The notes beneath the pieces were generated by a model. The model had not been told where the DNA came from. It saw only the letters and a list, made by a program, of their open reading frames with translations, and did no database searches. Below are positions 48,448 to 56,887 of a stretch of DNA of 64,000 nucleotides, one piece after another. A program made the position numbers and the translations under genes. The stretch is from contig NZ_OU912926.1 in the NCBI RefSeq assembly GCF_918378365.1, positions 1,426,001 to 1,490,000 on the forward strand. Reading direction: 5' to 3'. The DNA comes from Candidatus Nitrotoga arctica. GTDB lineage: Bacteria; Pseudomonadota; Gammaproteobacteria; Burkholderiales; Gallionellaceae. The number at the start of each line of letters is the position of its first letter. The stretch's first letter is position 1.

Positions 48448-49122
48448 ATGCGGAACTTGTCTAGCCGGATTATGTGCAGCGTGATGTTGGTGCTTGGGGG
48501 GTGTGCGCATACTCCTTCGACCAATATCCATCAGCCGATGACAGCACGTGCGCCCGATAAAAAAGCAGAGGCTGATAATGGTTCCATCTTTCAGGCCGGG
48601 CAGAATGAGCGACCATTGTATGAAGGAAAACGCGCGCGTAACGTGGGCGATATTCTCACTATTATCATTTCAGAAACGACTTCAGCTGCCGGAAAATCGA
48701 CTAGCGGCGCAGAACATAAAGGAAGTATGTCTTTACAAACGCCGAGTATCACGCAAATTCCCGGCGCCAATTTAACGATGCATGGCATCGGTCTTGCTAG
48801 CAGCTCAAGCGGCAGTTTGGCTGACAAAAGTAATAATGCTGGTGACAATACCTTTATTGGAACCGTCACAGTGACTGTGGTTGAAGTGTTAACAAACGGC
48901 AATTTATTAGTCAGTGGTGAGAAGCAGGTCGCGATTAATCAAGCGAATGAATATATTCGATTTTCCGGTGTAGTCAATCCGTACACCATAACTGGCAGCA
49001 ATACCGTGCAATCCACACAAGTGGCGGATGCACATATTGAATACAAAGGTGCCAATCATATTGATATGGCTGTAATCATGAGCATGCTGGGACGCGCCTT
49101 TTTGTCTGTATTACCGTTCTGA
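48448..49122 (+). CDS. flgH: Flagellar L-ring lipoprotein FlgH
   Basis: 224-aa outer-membrane ring subunit. A signal peptide ends in the lipobox VLGGC; RNVGDILTIIISETTSAAGK and VEVLTNGNLLVSGEKQVAI are family motifs. ATG 48448 is chosen; GTG 48436 would extend the signal region by four residues. It assembles with the P ring (FlgI) as bushing for the rod. Confidence 0.95.
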   Translation: MRNLSSRIMCSVMLVLGGCAHTPSTNIHQPMTARAPDKKAEADNGSIFQAGQNERPLYEGKRARNVGDILTIIISETTSAAGKSTSGAEHKGSMSLQTPSITQIPGANLTMHGIGLASSSSGSLADKSNNAGDNTFIGTVTVTVVEVLTNGNLLVSGEKQVAINQANEYIRFSGVVNPYTITGSNTVQSTQVADAHIEYKGANHIDMAVIMSMLGRAFLSVLPF

Positions 49123-49136
49123 AAAAGGCTAATACA

Positions 49137-50261
49137 ATGAATATTGTACAAATTATTATTCGAATTGCCAAAATAATATTCCTGATATTGGTAGTTGCTG
49201 TGCCTACTGCCTCATACGCTGAGCGCATCAAGGATCTCGCCAGCATTCAGGGTGTGCGAGAAAACCAGTTGCTTGGCTATGGCTTGGTTGCTGGTCTGGA
49301 TAACAGTGGTGATATGACCACACAAACGCCATTCACTGTTCAAAGCGTGATCAGTATGTTGACGCAAATGGGAGTAAGTTTGCCTCCTAATATCACCCTA
49401 CAATTAAAAAATGTGGCGGCAGTAATGGTGACGGCAATGCTTCCACCATTCGCGCGTCCCGGACAGGCTATAGACGTCACAGTTTCTTCGATGGGTAATG
49501 CAAAAAGCCTGCGCGGAGGAACACTTTTAATGACGCCACTCAAAGGTGCAGATGGCCAGGTGTATGCCATGTCGCAGGGTAATTTGCTGGTTGGTGGTGT
49601 GGGGGCGGCAGCCGGCAATGCCAAGGTGCAGGTCAATCACTTGAGTGTCGGACGCATTCCTGGTGGGGCAACAATAGAACGATCCGTGCCAACAGTATTG
49701 GGGCAGGGCGATTACATCCATCTGGAATTAAAAGCTATGGATTTCACTACTGCAACACGTCTTGCCGTTGCAATCAATTCTGCACTTTCGCCGTCTACGG
49801 AAATTGCTGCTGCATTGGATGGTCGCACTATCCAGGTGCGCGCACCAACAGGCAGTGCGCGTGTGGCTTTTGTTTCGCAGGTTGAAAATTTACAGGTTGA
49901 CCCCGCGCAGGGTGGGGCGCGCGTGATCGTAAATGCGCGCACCGGTTCGGTCGTTATGAATCAGACGGTGACGTTGGATAATTGCGCGATCTCACACGGC
50001 AACCTGACGGTGGTGATCAATACTGATATCACGGTGAGTCAACCCAACCCATTCTCCCAAGGCAAAACAGTGCAGGTCGCTAAATCTACAATCGACATTC
50101 AGTCCGATAAAGGGGGGCTGGTCATGCTGAATAAAGGCGTGACGTTGGGCGAAGTTGTGAAGGCGTTGAATTCGATAGGTGCAACTCCGCAGGATCTGCT
50201 TGCTATCTTGCAGGCGATGAAGTCTGCCGGGGCATTGCGCGCTGAACTCGAGATTATTTAA
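49137..50261 (+). CDS. flgI: Flagellar P-ring protein FlgI
   Basis: 374-aa periplasmic ring subunit. A Sec signal peptide ends ASYA, followed by ERIKDLASIQGVRENQLLGY and GLVAGLDNSGD; NGSVV-type core RTGSVVMNQTVTLDNCAISH and the C-terminal NSIGATPQDLLAILQAMKSA are conserved. It needs FlgA as chaperone elsewhere, and flgA is not in the window. Confidence 0.97.
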   Translation: MNIVQIIIRIAKIIFLILVVAVPTASYAERIKDLASIQGVRENQLLGYGLVAGLDNSGDMTTQTPFTVQSVISMLTQMGVSLPPNITLQLKNVAAVMVTAMLPPFARPGQAIDVTVSSMGNAKSLRGGTLLMTPLKGADGQVYAMSQGNLLVGGVGAAAGNAKVQVNHLSVGRIPGGATIERSVPTVLGQGDYIHLELKAMDFTTATRLAVAINSALSPSTEIAAALDGRTIQVRAPTGSARVAFVSQVENLQVDPAQGGARVIVNARTGSVVMNQTVTLDNCAISHGNLTVVINTDITVSQPNPFSQGKTVQVAKSTIDIQSDKGGLVMLNKGVTLGEVVKALNSIGATPQDLLAILQAMKSAGALRAELEII

Positions 50262-50338
50262 TGAACATTATGCGACACACTTTGGTTGCACCAACTGTCT
50301 ATCTTAATTTAGAACTTTAATTCATTGAGATACCGAGA

Positions 50339-51253
50339 ATGATCAATTCAAGTGATATTTCCGGTAGAGCCGATGTTTCCGGCAGCTTGGCGGTGAGTGC
50401 GCAAAGCTTGGACAAACTGCGTATGCAGGCCAAACAGTCACCCGACCAGGCCTTAAAACTGGTTGCACAACAGTTCGAAACAGTATTTATGAACATGATG
50501 CTGAAATCCATGCGTGATGCTACACCGCAAGACGGCATGTTTGATAGCGAACAAACCAAAATGTTTACCGGAATGCTGGATCAGCAATTGGTGCAGAGTA
50601 TGTCTAGCCGAGGAGTGGGTTTGGCTGACATCATGATCAAGCAATTGAGCCGAGCAGCCAGTACTGATGTTGCTCAGACACGGGCAGAATCTGTATTGGC
50701 TACGCCAGTGCGCACTGCTAGTGCGATGCCTGTGCCGTATAATGACAGTTTTGCGAATGGGATAAAAAGCAGTCCATCCCAGCCCACCCCGCTCCAACAA
50801 GATTTTGTGCGTCGCATGACACCTCACGCTGTGCAAGCGAGCCAGGAAACCGGTGTGCCGACGCATCTGGTAATGGGACAAGCTGCGCTGGAAAGTGGCT
50901 GGGGCCGACGGGAGATACGTCTGCCTGATGGCAGCACCAGTTTCAACCTGTTTGGCATCAAGGCTGGTGGTAACTGGAATGGAAAGGTAGCGGAAGTGGT
51001 CACTACTGAGTACCACAATGGAGTAGCAAGCAAGCAGGTAGAAAAATTTCGTGCTTATTCATCCTATACCGAAGCATTCAGCGATTACGCACATCTGTTA
51101 CGGGACAATCCACGCTATGCTCAAGTGTTGCAGTCAGGGCAAGGGAGCCCTCCCGAGTTAGCCCATGCATTACAGCGAGCGGGTTATGCGACTGATCCTG
51201 ATTATGCGGATAAATTGGTGAAAGTCATGAATCGGATTAATACGATAAGTTAA
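50339..51253 (+). CDS. flgJ: Flagellar rod-cap muramidase FlgJ
   Basis: 304-aa two-domain protein. Residues 1-100 form the rod-binding/cap region (VAQQFETVFMNMMLKSMRDA), and the C-terminal half is a glucosaminidase/muramidase domain with the catalytic Glu in LVMGQAALESGWGRRE and FNLFGIKAGGNWNG. It opens the peptidoglycan for rod passage. No strong RBS precedes the ATG. It is the last gene of the flgB-J block. Confidence 0.96.
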   Translation: MINSSDISGRADVSGSLAVSAQSLDKLRMQAKQSPDQALKLVAQQFETVFMNMMLKSMRDATPQDGMFDSEQTKMFTGMLDQQLVQSMSSRGVGLADIMIKQLSRAASTDVAQTRAESVLATPVRTASAMPVPYNDSFANGIKSSPSQPTPLQQDFVRRMTPHAVQASQETGVPTHLVMGQAALESGWGRREIRLPDGSTSFNLFGIKAGGNWNGKVAEVVTTEYHNGVASKQVEKFRAYSSYTEAFSDYAHLLRDNPRYAQVLQSGQGSPPELAHALQRAGYATDPDYADKLVKVMNRINTIS

Positions 51254-51267
51254 CAGTGTCGCTCAAT

Positions 51268-51294
51268 TAAAGAAATTTTATGGGACGCCGATAA
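51268..51294 (+). promoter_or_regulatory. FliA (sigma-28) promoter of flgKL
   Basis: taaagaaa, 11 bases, then gccgataa: the -10 matches the FliA consensus in all 8 bases and the -35 in 6, with exact spacing. Predicted transcription starts near 51301, with a leader of about 140 bases before flgK. Confidence 0.85.
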
Positions 51295-51439
51295 CTTGTA
51301 CAACGTCCTGCAAGTATTCAGGTTAGATGGAGCACACCCTTTCTCGCAAATGAGGAGAAAATAGTGATTATTTATAATCCTTCATTCTGGGCTGAGTGCA
51401 TACGATCAGTTTAAACACGCAAAGTGTGGCAAGGAATTT

Positions 51440-53353
51440 ATGGGAATCGGTATTTTCGGGAGTGGGGTCAGCGCATTGAATGCAGCCCAAATTGGGTTGT
51501 CGATAACTGAACACAATATTGCCAATGTGAATACCCCCGGTTTTAATCGGCAGGAGGTCGTGCTAGGGACACGCTTACCTCAAGCGACTGGCGCAGGATT
51601 TATTGGCCAAGGGGTAGATGTCAACAGTGTCAAACGAATATATAACGAATTTCTGTCTAACCAAGTTATGCAAGGACAGGCGCAGGCCAGTCAATTGGAA
51701 ACCTATGCCAATCAGATTGGACAGATCAATAATATGCTGGCTGATCCCGATGCCGGCCTGTCGCCCGCATTACAGGAATTTTTCGGCGCGGTAAATGATG
51801 TTGCCGGCTCGCCGGAGTCTCAAGCCGCGAGGCAAGCTATGCTGGGTAGCGCTCAGTCTCTGGTGTCACGGTTTCAGTCGTTAAATCAGCGCATGAGTGA
51901 CATTAATAGCAGCATCAATGGCCAGATTACCAGCAGCGTAACGACCATTAATAGTTATGCGCAGCAGATTGCATCCATGAATAAGAATATCGTGCTGGCA
52001 CAAGCGGCATTCAATGGGCAGCCGCCTAACGATTTGCTAGACCAGCGTGATCAACTTATCTCGCAGTTGAATCAGGAAATAAAAGCAAATGTAGTTAAGC
52101 AAAGCGATGGTAGCTTTAACGTATTCATCGGCGCTGGCCAATCACTGGTGGTGGGAGAGCAGGTAAATACTTTACAGGCAGTTCAATCGCTTAGTGATCC
52201 CTCCAGGATTGATGTGGCATATCGCTCAGGTGCGAGCGTTATTCGCTTGCAGCAAAATAGTCTTCAGGGTGGCAATATGGGGGGGCTTTTAGCTTTCCGC
52301 AGTGAGTCGCTGGATGTCGAACAAAATGCCTTGGGCCGGGTGGCCATGGTATTGGCAGATACGTTTAATCAACAGCATAAGCTTGGACAGGATCTGAATG
52401 GTACGCTCGGCGGTAATTTCTTTGCCCAGCCTGTGCCTGTAGTCAATACGAATGCAGCAAATACAGGCAACGCTACTGTTAGCGCCAGCGTTGCTAGTTC
52501 TTCAGCGTTGACCGCCAGCGATTATTCGTTGCGATTTAACGGTGGGACTGCTTATACATTGACTCGTCTTTCGGATAATACGGTTACCGCCTTTGCTACT
52601 TTGCCACAAACAGTGGACGGCCTTACGATCACTACTACTGCGGGAGCAATGACGGGTGATAGTTACACGATACGCCCGACCGTAAATGGAGCACGTGACA
52701 TTTCTGTTGCCATCAGTGATCCCTCCAAGATTGCCGTATCGGTGCCAATTCGTACTAATGCATCACTGGCTAATATTGGATCGGGGCGCATTAGCGCAGG
52801 CACGGTGAATGCAACTCTTCCTATCAATGCCAATTTGCAGCAGCCAGTCAGCATTGTTTTTGATAGCCCACCGACTACATTCACTGTGACGGGCGTAGGG
52901 ATATCGGGTTCCCCGGTTGCAGGTGTGGCTTATGTCGTGGGTACAGCTATTACCTATAACGGGTGGACTATGCAGATCACTGGTGCCCCTGCTGCGGGGG
53001 ATACCTTCACGGTGGCAAGTAATACCAATGCTGCAGCAGACAACCGTAATGCACTGCTGCTGGCGAGCTTGCAAACCAAAAATACAGTTGCGGGCGGAAC
53101 TGCCTCTTATCAGGGCGCTTATGCGCAATTGGTCAGTCAAGTTGGTAATAAGACACGTGAGCTGGAAACAATCAGTCTGGCGCAAACCAGTATGGTTAAT
53201 CAGCTTATTCAAACACAACAATCAGTCTCCGGAGTGAATCTGGATGAGGAGGCAGCCAATCTGATGCGTTATCAGCGTGCCTATCAAGCTGCGGGGAAAG
53301 CAATTCAAATTGCCGGTACTTTGTTTGATACTTTGTTAAGTTTAGGAGGGTAA
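51440..53353 (+). CDS. flgK: Flagellar hook-filament junction protein FlgK (HAP1)
   Basis: 637-aa hook-associated protein. FGSGVSALNAAQIGLSITEH and NIANVNTPGFNRQEVVLGTR mark the N-terminus; VNLDEEAANLMRYQRAYQAA marks the C-terminus. AAGGA lies before the ATG. The central variable region contains ITGAPAAGDTFTV, a motif also seen in FlgL next door. It is a late flagellar gene, consistent with the FliA promoter upstream. Confidence 0.96.
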   Translation: MGIGIFGSGVSALNAAQIGLSITEHNIANVNTPGFNRQEVVLGTRLPQATGAGFIGQGVDVNSVKRIYNEFLSNQVMQGQAQASQLETYANQIGQINNMLADPDAGLSPALQEFFGAVNDVAGSPESQAARQAMLGSAQSLVSRFQSLNQRMSDINSSINGQITSSVTTINSYAQQIASMNKNIVLAQAAFNGQPPNDLLDQRDQLISQLNQEIKANVVKQSDGSFNVFIGAGQSLVVGEQVNTLQAVQSLSDPSRIDVAYRSGASVIRLQQNSLQGGNMGGLLAFRSESLDVEQNALGRVAMVLADTFNQQHKLGQDLNGTLGGNFFAQPVPVVNTNAANTGNATVSASVASSSALTASDYSLRFNGGTAYTLTRLSDNTVTAFATLPQTVDGLTITTTAGAMTGDSYTIRPTVNGARDISVAISDPSKIAVSVPIRTNASLANIGSGRISAGTVNATLPINANLQQPVSIVFDSPPTTFTVTGVGISGSPVAGVAYVVGTAITYNGWTMQITGAPAAGDTFTVASNTNAAADNRNALLLASLQTKNTVAGGTASYQGAYAQLVSQVGNKTRELETISLAQTSMVNQLIQTQQSVSGVNLDEEAANLMRYQRAYQAAGKAIQIAGTLFDTLLSLGG

Positions 53354-53359
53354 CAAGCC

Positions 53360-54559
53360 ATGCGTATTAGCACTAGCACTCTTTATAATGCCAACGTAAG
53401 TGTGCTTAATCAGCAGCAGGCTCAGCTGTTGCACACACAACAGCAGATTTCCACTCAGCGGCGTATCCTCACTCCAGCAGATGATCCGATTGCCTCAGCT
53501 CGCGTACTGGACGTATCGCAAGCGGACGCCTCTAATTCACAATATGCGGCCAACCGAAATGTTGCACTGAATTCCACGTCGATGAGTGAGGGAGTTTTGC
53601 AAAGCGTAACGAACTTGCTGCAGGATGTCAGAACTCTAGCAGTCAATGCGGGTAGTGGGGTACTAAATAATTCTGACCGGCAAACTATGGCAACGGATTT
53701 AAGTGGTCATCTGGAAGAGTTATTGGCATTGGCAAATAGCACAGATGGAATAGGTAATTACCTGTTTTCTGGTTTTCAGGGCAGAACACAACCTTTCGCT
53801 AACAGCAATGCGGGTGTCCAGTATCAGACCGATGATGGTCAACGCATGATTCAGGTCAGCAGTTCAAGACAATTGGCGGCCAGTGATTCCGGCGCAGACA
53901 TTTTTATGCGCATCAAGAATGGCAATGGAACCTTTACTACCCAGGCGGCACCTGCGAATGTCGGGAGTGGCATTGTCAGCTCAGGAGTGGTTACTAATCC
54001 GACGTTGCTTACGGGAAATAATTATCAGGTGACATTCAGTGTGGTCGCTGGTGTGACAACTTATGGTGTGACCAATACCACGCCGGGAGCATTGGTGCCG
54101 GTGCCAGTAGCAGCCGGTACCCCTTATGTCAGCGGACAGGTAATCAGCTTTGATGGCTTGCAGTTTGATGTCACAGGGGCGCCGGCTAGTGGGGATGTAT
54201 TCACTGTAGCGCCCAGCACCAATGAAAGTATATTCAAAACTATCTCCAATTTAATTACTGCTCTGAGAACGCCTAATCCACCGGGGGGGGCGATTGCAAC
54301 AGCGTTAAATAGTCTGGATCGTGGCATGGATAATGTGTTGACAGTGCGCGCCTCATTAGGGACCCGCATGCGGGAGCTGGATGCTCTGCAAAGCGCAGGG
54401 GAAAGTATAGGGGAACAGTACAAACAGACATTATCGCAATTGCAGGGTGTGGATTTAAATAAGGCGATCAGCGATCTCACCCAGCAAAGAACCAGCCTGG
54501 AAGCTGCGCAGAAATCTTTTCTGGCTGTGTCTGGGTTGTCTCTTTTCAACTATATGTAG
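53360..54559 (+). CDS. flgL: Flagellar hook-filament junction protein FlgL (HAP3)
   Basis: 399-aa hook-associated protein. It opens MRISTSTLYNANVSVLNQQQ and LTPADDPIASARVLDVSQ, as in the flagellin-like D0/D1 helices, and ends with DLTQQRTSLEAAQKSFLAVS. The centre carries VTGAPASGDVFTV, paralleling FlgK. It starts 6 bases after flgK. The hairpin over its stop codon should end the transcript. Confidence 0.96.
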   Translation: MRISTSTLYNANVSVLNQQQAQLLHTQQQISTQRRILTPADDPIASARVLDVSQADASNSQYAANRNVALNSTSMSEGVLQSVTNLLQDVRTLAVNAGSGVLNNSDRQTMATDLSGHLEELLALANSTDGIGNYLFSGFQGRTQPFANSNAGVQYQTDDGQRMIQVSSSRQLAASDSGADIFMRIKNGNGTFTTQAAPANVGSGIVSSGVVTNPTLLTGNNYQVTFSVVAGVTTYGVTNTTPGALVPVPVAAGTPYVSGQVISFDGLQFDVTGAPASGDVFTVAPSTNESIFKTISNLITALRTPNPPGGAIATALNSLDRGMDNVLTVRASLGTRMRELDALQSAGESIGEQYKQTLSQLQGVDLNKAISDLTQQRTSLEAAQKSFLAVSGLSLFNYM

Positions 54560-54598
54560 AAACTCTGCCCCCAAGTTTCTACATTGTCAGTTTTATTT
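54555..54598 (+). terminator. Terminator at the end of flgKL
   Basis: tgtagaaact (54555-54564) and agtttctaca (54574-54583) form a perfect 10-bp stem with a 9-base loop, followed by a T-rich tract. The stem includes the flgL stop codon. Confidence 0.65.
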
Positions 54599-54913
54599 GT
54601 TCTATGTGAAATAGAGTAGTAATCAGCTTTCAATCTCCCGCATAAAAAGTAGCGTTCCCACAGAAAAAGATGCATCTGTTTGTCTTGAGCTTGTCGAAGG
54701 ATGAGCGAATTTACTTTTCGCCAAACGAGAAACTTCTATTCAGTCGCCGTGCATTATGGCTTCTTGCCGTTCATTTTGTACTTCTAGAAAAATTATCCCT
54801 ACGAATCATAATTTAGTGCTGTTTTAGTATTAAAGATTCTTTAAAGATTGCCGCTACATATTTGAGAATTTTATTTTTTAATAAAAGCTAAAAAGAAAGT
54901 GGGGGACGAAATT
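54599..54913. other. Region between flgL and the chemotaxis operon
   Basis: About 315 bases. It holds a single arm of the tgagcttgtcgaa repeat (54684-54707) and the FliA promoter; no gene is seen. Confidence 0.55.
54831..54857 (+). promoter_or_regulatory. FliA (sigma-28) promoter of the chemotaxis operon
   Basis: taaagatt, 11 bases, then gccgctac: 7 of 8 bases match the -35 consensus and 6 of 8 the -10, with exact spacing. It lies 56 bases before the first che-operon ATG. Confidence 0.7.
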
Positions 54914-56143
54914 ATGGCAGTGCAAAAAATTAATTCGGCAGCACATAAAGCTACAGCAACATTCTGTTGGGGAATTGCTTTAGGAATTGGTATTGCCGGC
55001 GCCTCACTGTTGCTTATTCTGGGTGAAATGGGCTGGGCTAATATCGTGTCGGCTGTCGTTCTGATCGGAATATCAGCAGCTGCTGGAGAGTGGGGCGCTC
55101 GCCGTCATCGTACCTTACTTAAGTTAGCCATAGCACAAGAGATGGTCAATGCCAAAGCAAGATTTGAAATCGAACTTGAGAATGCGGCTGTAGGTGGCTT
55201 GGAAGAGGTATGTACGGAGGTGGTGCCTATCTGGTCCAGACAAGTCGAAATCACTCGTAATCAAACCGAAACAGCCATCATGGACTTGGCCAATCGTTTT
55301 GTTGGCATTAATGCAAAACTGGAGGCATCGGTACGTGCGTCGCAAAGCGCTGCTGGTGATCTGGCAGGTAATGCGGAGGGTGGGGCATTGGCAGTAATGA
55401 CACAAAGCGAGTCATCGCTGACCAGTGTGATTGACTCTATTAGGGAAGCGCAGCATAGCCGCAACGACATGCTGGAACAAGTTAGAAGCCTCAATGATTA
55501 CACGGGCGAACTGAGAGCCATGGCCGTCAAGGTAGCAGAGATTGCCGCTCAAACAAACTTGCTCGCTTTAAATGCCGCGATCGAAGCTGCAAGGGCCGGA
55601 GAAGCAGGGCGTGGATTCGCTGTGGTGGCGGACGAAGTGCGCAAACTATCCAGCCTTTCCAGTGAAACCGGTAAAAAAATGTCAGGTACCGTTGATATTA
55701 TCAGTAACGCCATCACCAGCGTATTCAAGATCGCTGAAAGCTCTTCCGAACATGATTTCAAATCAGTCGCAAGTTCTGAATTGATTATCCAACAGGTTCT
55801 CCAAAGCTTTAATAACGTCACTTCGAATTTGTCAGACTCTGCGGAACTGCTACAACAGGAAAGCGCAGGTATTCGCGATGAATTATCCGACGTGCTGGTT
55901 TCACTTCAGTTCCAGGATCGCGTCAGCCAGATACTGGTTCATGTGCGCAACAACATGGAAAAGTTGCACCAGCACTTGCAGCAATACAAGCAGGACAGGG
56001 CAGCGTCTATTCCGGTTAAACACATCAATATCAAAACATGGTTGGCGGATATGGAGACGCTCTATGCCACGCAGGAACAAGTGCACACTCATCGCGGGGG
56101 TCAATCCAGCGCAGCCGCGAAACAAGAAATTACATTTTTTTAG
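54914..56143 (+). CDS. Methyl-accepting chemotaxis-type protein without periplasmic domain
   Basis: 409-aa membrane-anchored receptor. Two helices (about residues 15-60) are followed directly by a cytoplasmic helical region; there is no periplasmic sensor and no clear HAMP. The signalling tip [20 protein letters not shown] and [14 protein letters not shown] is intact, so it should couple to CheA/CheW. The C-terminal [20 protein letters not shown] resembles receptors that sense cytoplasmic cues. GGGGGA lies 7 bases before ATG 54914; the GTG at 54899 is less likely. First gene of the che operon. Confidence 0.9.
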   Translation: MAVQKINSAAHKATATFCWGIALGIGIAGASLLLILGEMGWANIVSAVVLIGISAAAGEWGARRHRTLLKLAIAQEMVNAKARFEIELENAAVGGLEEVCTEVVPIWSRQVEITRNQTETAIMDLANRFVGINAKLEASVRASQSAAGDLAGNAEGGALAVMTQSESSLTSVIDSIREAQHSRNDMLEQVRSLNDYTGELRAMAVKVAEIAAQTNLLALNAAIEAARAGEAGRGFAVVADEVRKLSSLSSETGKKMSGTVDIISNAITSVFKIAESSSEHDFKSVASSELIIQQVLQSFNNVTSNLSDSAELLQQESAGIRDELSDVLVSLQFQDRVSQILVHVRNNMEKLHQHLQQYKQDRAASIPVKHINIKTWLADMETLYATQEQVHTHRGGQSSAAAKQEITFF

Positions 56144-56151
56144 GAGGAAGT

Positions 56152-56520
56152 ATGGGTAAAGCAATATTGATAGTTGATGATTCCGCAAGTGTAAGGCAGG
56201 TCGTCAGCATTGCATTAAAAGGGGCAGGTTACGACGTGATTGAGGGGTGTGATGGCAAGGATGCGTTGACAAAACTTAATGGGCAAAAAATCCATCTGAT
56301 TATCAGCGATGTGAACATGCCCAACATGGATGGGATTACCTTCGTCAAGGAAGTCAAGAAACTGCCAAATTATAAGTTCACGCCAATCATCATGCTCACC
56401 ACCGAGTCTCAGGAAGGAAAAAAACAGGAAGGCCAAGCAGCGGGTGCCAAGGCTTGGGTGGTTAAACCGTTCCAGCCGGCACAAATGCTGACCGCCGTGG
56501 CCAAATTGATATTGCCATAA
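56152..56520 (+). CDS. cheY: Chemotaxis response regulator CheY
   Basis: 122-aa single receiver domain. ILIVDDSASVRQ gives the acidic pocket, Asp53 (ISDVNMPNMDG) is the phospho-acceptor, and VVKPFQP holds the conserved Lys. It should carry the CheA signal to the flagellar motor. AGGAGG lies close to the ATG, 8 bases after the receptor stop. No cheZ is present. Confidence 0.94.
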   Translation: MGKAILIVDDSASVRQVVSIALKGAGYDVIEGCDGKDALTKLNGQKIHLIISDVNMPNMDGITFVKEVKKLPNYKFTPIIMLTTESQEGKKQEGQAAGAKAWVVKPFQPAQMLTAVAKLILP

Positions 56521-56553
56521 AGCTTGGCAATGAGGACTACATAAGGAAATACC

Positions 56554-56886
56554 ATGCCTATCATCTCAACAAATAAAAATGGACAGTCGCTACTGCATAT
56601 TGAGGGCGACATGACTATCTACACTGCTGCCGACATGAAGAGTGAACTGATGACTCATATGGCTCAACCGTGCGAGCGAGAAATTGATTTGTCAGAGGTC
56701 AGTGAAATGGATAGCGCTGGCCTGCAAATTCTTATCTCGGCTAAGCGCGAAGCCGAAAAGCACGGAACCAGTTTGCGATTAAGCGGGCACAGCCGTGCGG
56801 TGCTCGATGTGCTGGATATGTGTAATTTGGCATCTTATTTCGGCGATCCGGTGGTGCTTTCTTGTAATGAGAAAAAAGGACAATAA
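56554..56886 (+). CDS. STAS-domain protein (anti-anti-sigma-like)
   Basis: 110-aa STAS protein. Strand-helix order and the phosphorylatable-Ser position in EMDSAGLQILISAKREAEKH match STAS/MlaB-like proteins; the N-terminal LHIEGDMTIYTAADMKSEL is typical. In similar che clusters a STAS gene precedes cheA, where its function is unclear. It ends one base before the cheA start. Confidence 0.88.
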   Translation: MPIISTNKNGQSLLHIEGDMTIYTAADMKSELMTHMAQPCEREIDLSEVSEMDSAGLQILISAKREAEKHGTSLRLSGHSRAVLDVLDMCNLASYFGDPVVLSCNEKKGQ

Positions 56887-56887
56887 A

